Assembly: GCA_005884855.1 (NCBI GenBank) | Contig: VAZS01000141.1 | Span: 1 to 6,380 of the forward strand | Source of the DNA: Alphaproteobacteria bacterium | GTDB lineage: Bacteria; Pseudomonadota; Alphaproteobacteria; Rhizobiales; Xanthobacteraceae | Length of the DNA: 6,380 bases | Direction of reading: 5' to 3' | In this document: piece by piece, positions 5,727-6,380 of the stretch | Layout: each line of letters starts with the position of its first letter | Position numbering within the stretch: the stretch's first letter is position 1 | Notes under the pieces: generated by a model | The model's input: only the letters and a program-made list of their open reading frames with translations | Database searches by the model: none | Told to the model about the DNA's origin: nothing | Program-made: the position numbers and the translations under genes

Positions 5727-6380
5727 TTACCCGGCAATCCGGACGGGCAGGGTCTCATAACCCTTCACGAAGCTCGAATACACCCGCTTCGGCTCCTCGA
5801 CCACCTCAATGTTATCGAACCGTTTAAGGATTTCTTCCCAGATGATCTTGAGTTGCAGTTCGGCGAGCCGCAGCCCGACGCAACGATGAATACCGAAACC
5901 GAAGGAGATGTGGGTGCGGGGCCGAGCGCGGTCGATGATGAACTCGTAAGGACGATCGATGACCTCTTCGTCGCGATTGCCCGACACGTACCACATTACG
6001 ACCTTGTCGCCTTTTTTGATCTGCTTGCCGCGGAATTCCATGTCTTCGAGCGCGGTCCGGCGCATATGCGCCAATGGCGTCTGCCAGCGGATCACCTCGG
6101 GCACGAAGCTGTCGATCAACTCAGGACGTTGACGCAGCTTTGTGTACTGATCCGGATTCTTGGCTAACGCGTAGATGCTGCCCGACAAGGTGTTGCGCGT
6201 GGTGTCGTTGCCGCCCACGATCAGCAGGATCAGGTTGCCCAGGAAGTTGGCGGGGTCCATGTCTCGGGTGGCTTCGCTGTGCGCCATCATCGATAACAGA
6301 TCGTTCTTCGGCGGCTGGTCGATGCGCTCTCTCCAGAGCTTCCCGAAATAGCGGGCGCATTCCAGCAGTTCCTGCTGCCG
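5727..6380 (-). CDS. Cytochrome P450, CYP153-like, C-terminal half (5' end outside window)
   Basis: The last 217 residues are visible and the frame is open to the right edge; about 205 N-terminal residues are missing if it is as long as its neighbour. It keeps the helix-I motif GGNDTT, helix-K PEVIRW (ExxR), PLAHMRRTA and the heme loop [10 protein letters not shown] (Cys at visible residue 167), so the heme half is intact. Aligned without gaps to the downstream P450 from the shared MMAH to the end, I count 41 differences in 187 residues (about 78% identity), spread evenly. This points to an older tandem duplication with both copies maintained. The residues after the heme Cys are VGLRLAE. Its TAA stop is 35 nt before the next P450 start, so the two are very probably co-transcribed. 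The helix-C region and substrate-recognition sites in the N-terminal half cannot be judged. Confidence 0.92.
   Translation of the reverse strand, partial: RQQELLECARYFGKLWRERIDQPPKNDLLSMMAHSEATRDMDPANFLGNLILLIVGGNDTTRNTLSGSIYALAKNPDQYTKLRQRPELIDSFVPEVIRWQTPLAHMRRTALEDMEFRGKQIKKGDKVVMWYVSGNRDEEVIDRPYEFIIDRARPRTHISFGFGIHRCVGLRLAELQLKIIWEEILKRFDNIEVVEEPKRVYSSFVKGYETLPVRIAG

Overview
The window carries six genes, all on the minus strand, so transcription runs from the right edge to the left edge. The first and last genes are cut by the window edges. G+C is high, codon use is strongly GC-biased, and the protein sequences resemble those I know from Bradyrhizobium/Rhodopseudomonas-type alphaproteobacteria. 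That assignment is inference from family resemblance; there is no rRNA or other marker gene here.

Layout in order of transcription: (1) the C-terminal half of a cytochrome P450 (6380-5727, 5' end outside the window); (2) a complete second P450, a tandem paralogue of the first (5691-4417); (3) a 157-nt gap, the largest in the window, with a short direct repeat; (4) an acyl-CoA dehydrogenase (4259-3090); (5) a CaiB/BaiF (class III) CoA-transferase (3080-1950); (6) a two-hotdog (FAS1-like/MaoC-type) enoyl-CoA hydratase starting at 1953 and overlapping the previous stop by ATGA; (7) a benzoylformate-decarboxylase-like thiamine-diphosphate enzyme starting at TTG 1234 and running off the left edge. 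The dense packing suggests one catabolic operon, or two if the 157-nt gap holds a promoter.

How the genes could work together (inference): the CYP153-like P450s hydroxylate a hydrophobic substrate. After oxidation to an acid, the CoA-transferase makes the thioester. The dehydrogenase and hydratase carry out beta-oxidation-like steps, and the ThDP enzyme decarboxylates a 2-oxo acid. The substrate cannot be read from the sequence. No ferredoxin, ferredoxin reductase, aldehyde dehydrogenase, thiolase, lyase or regulator is visible in the window.

The oddest spot is about 1230-1255. The hydratase loses recognisable homology in the middle of its second hotdog domain, and its frame then runs on through the start of the decarboxylase gene in a different frame. 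This looks like a deletion that removed the hydratase 3' end, or an assembly error. Other points of interest are the tandem P450 pair (about 78% identical over 187 residues) and an acyl-CoA dehydrogenase that lacks the usual C-terminal catalytic Glu but has a Glu at the helix-G position used by isovaleryl- and long-chain acyl-CoA dehydrogenases. I saw no RNA genes, CRISPR arrays, insertion sequences or convincing terminators.
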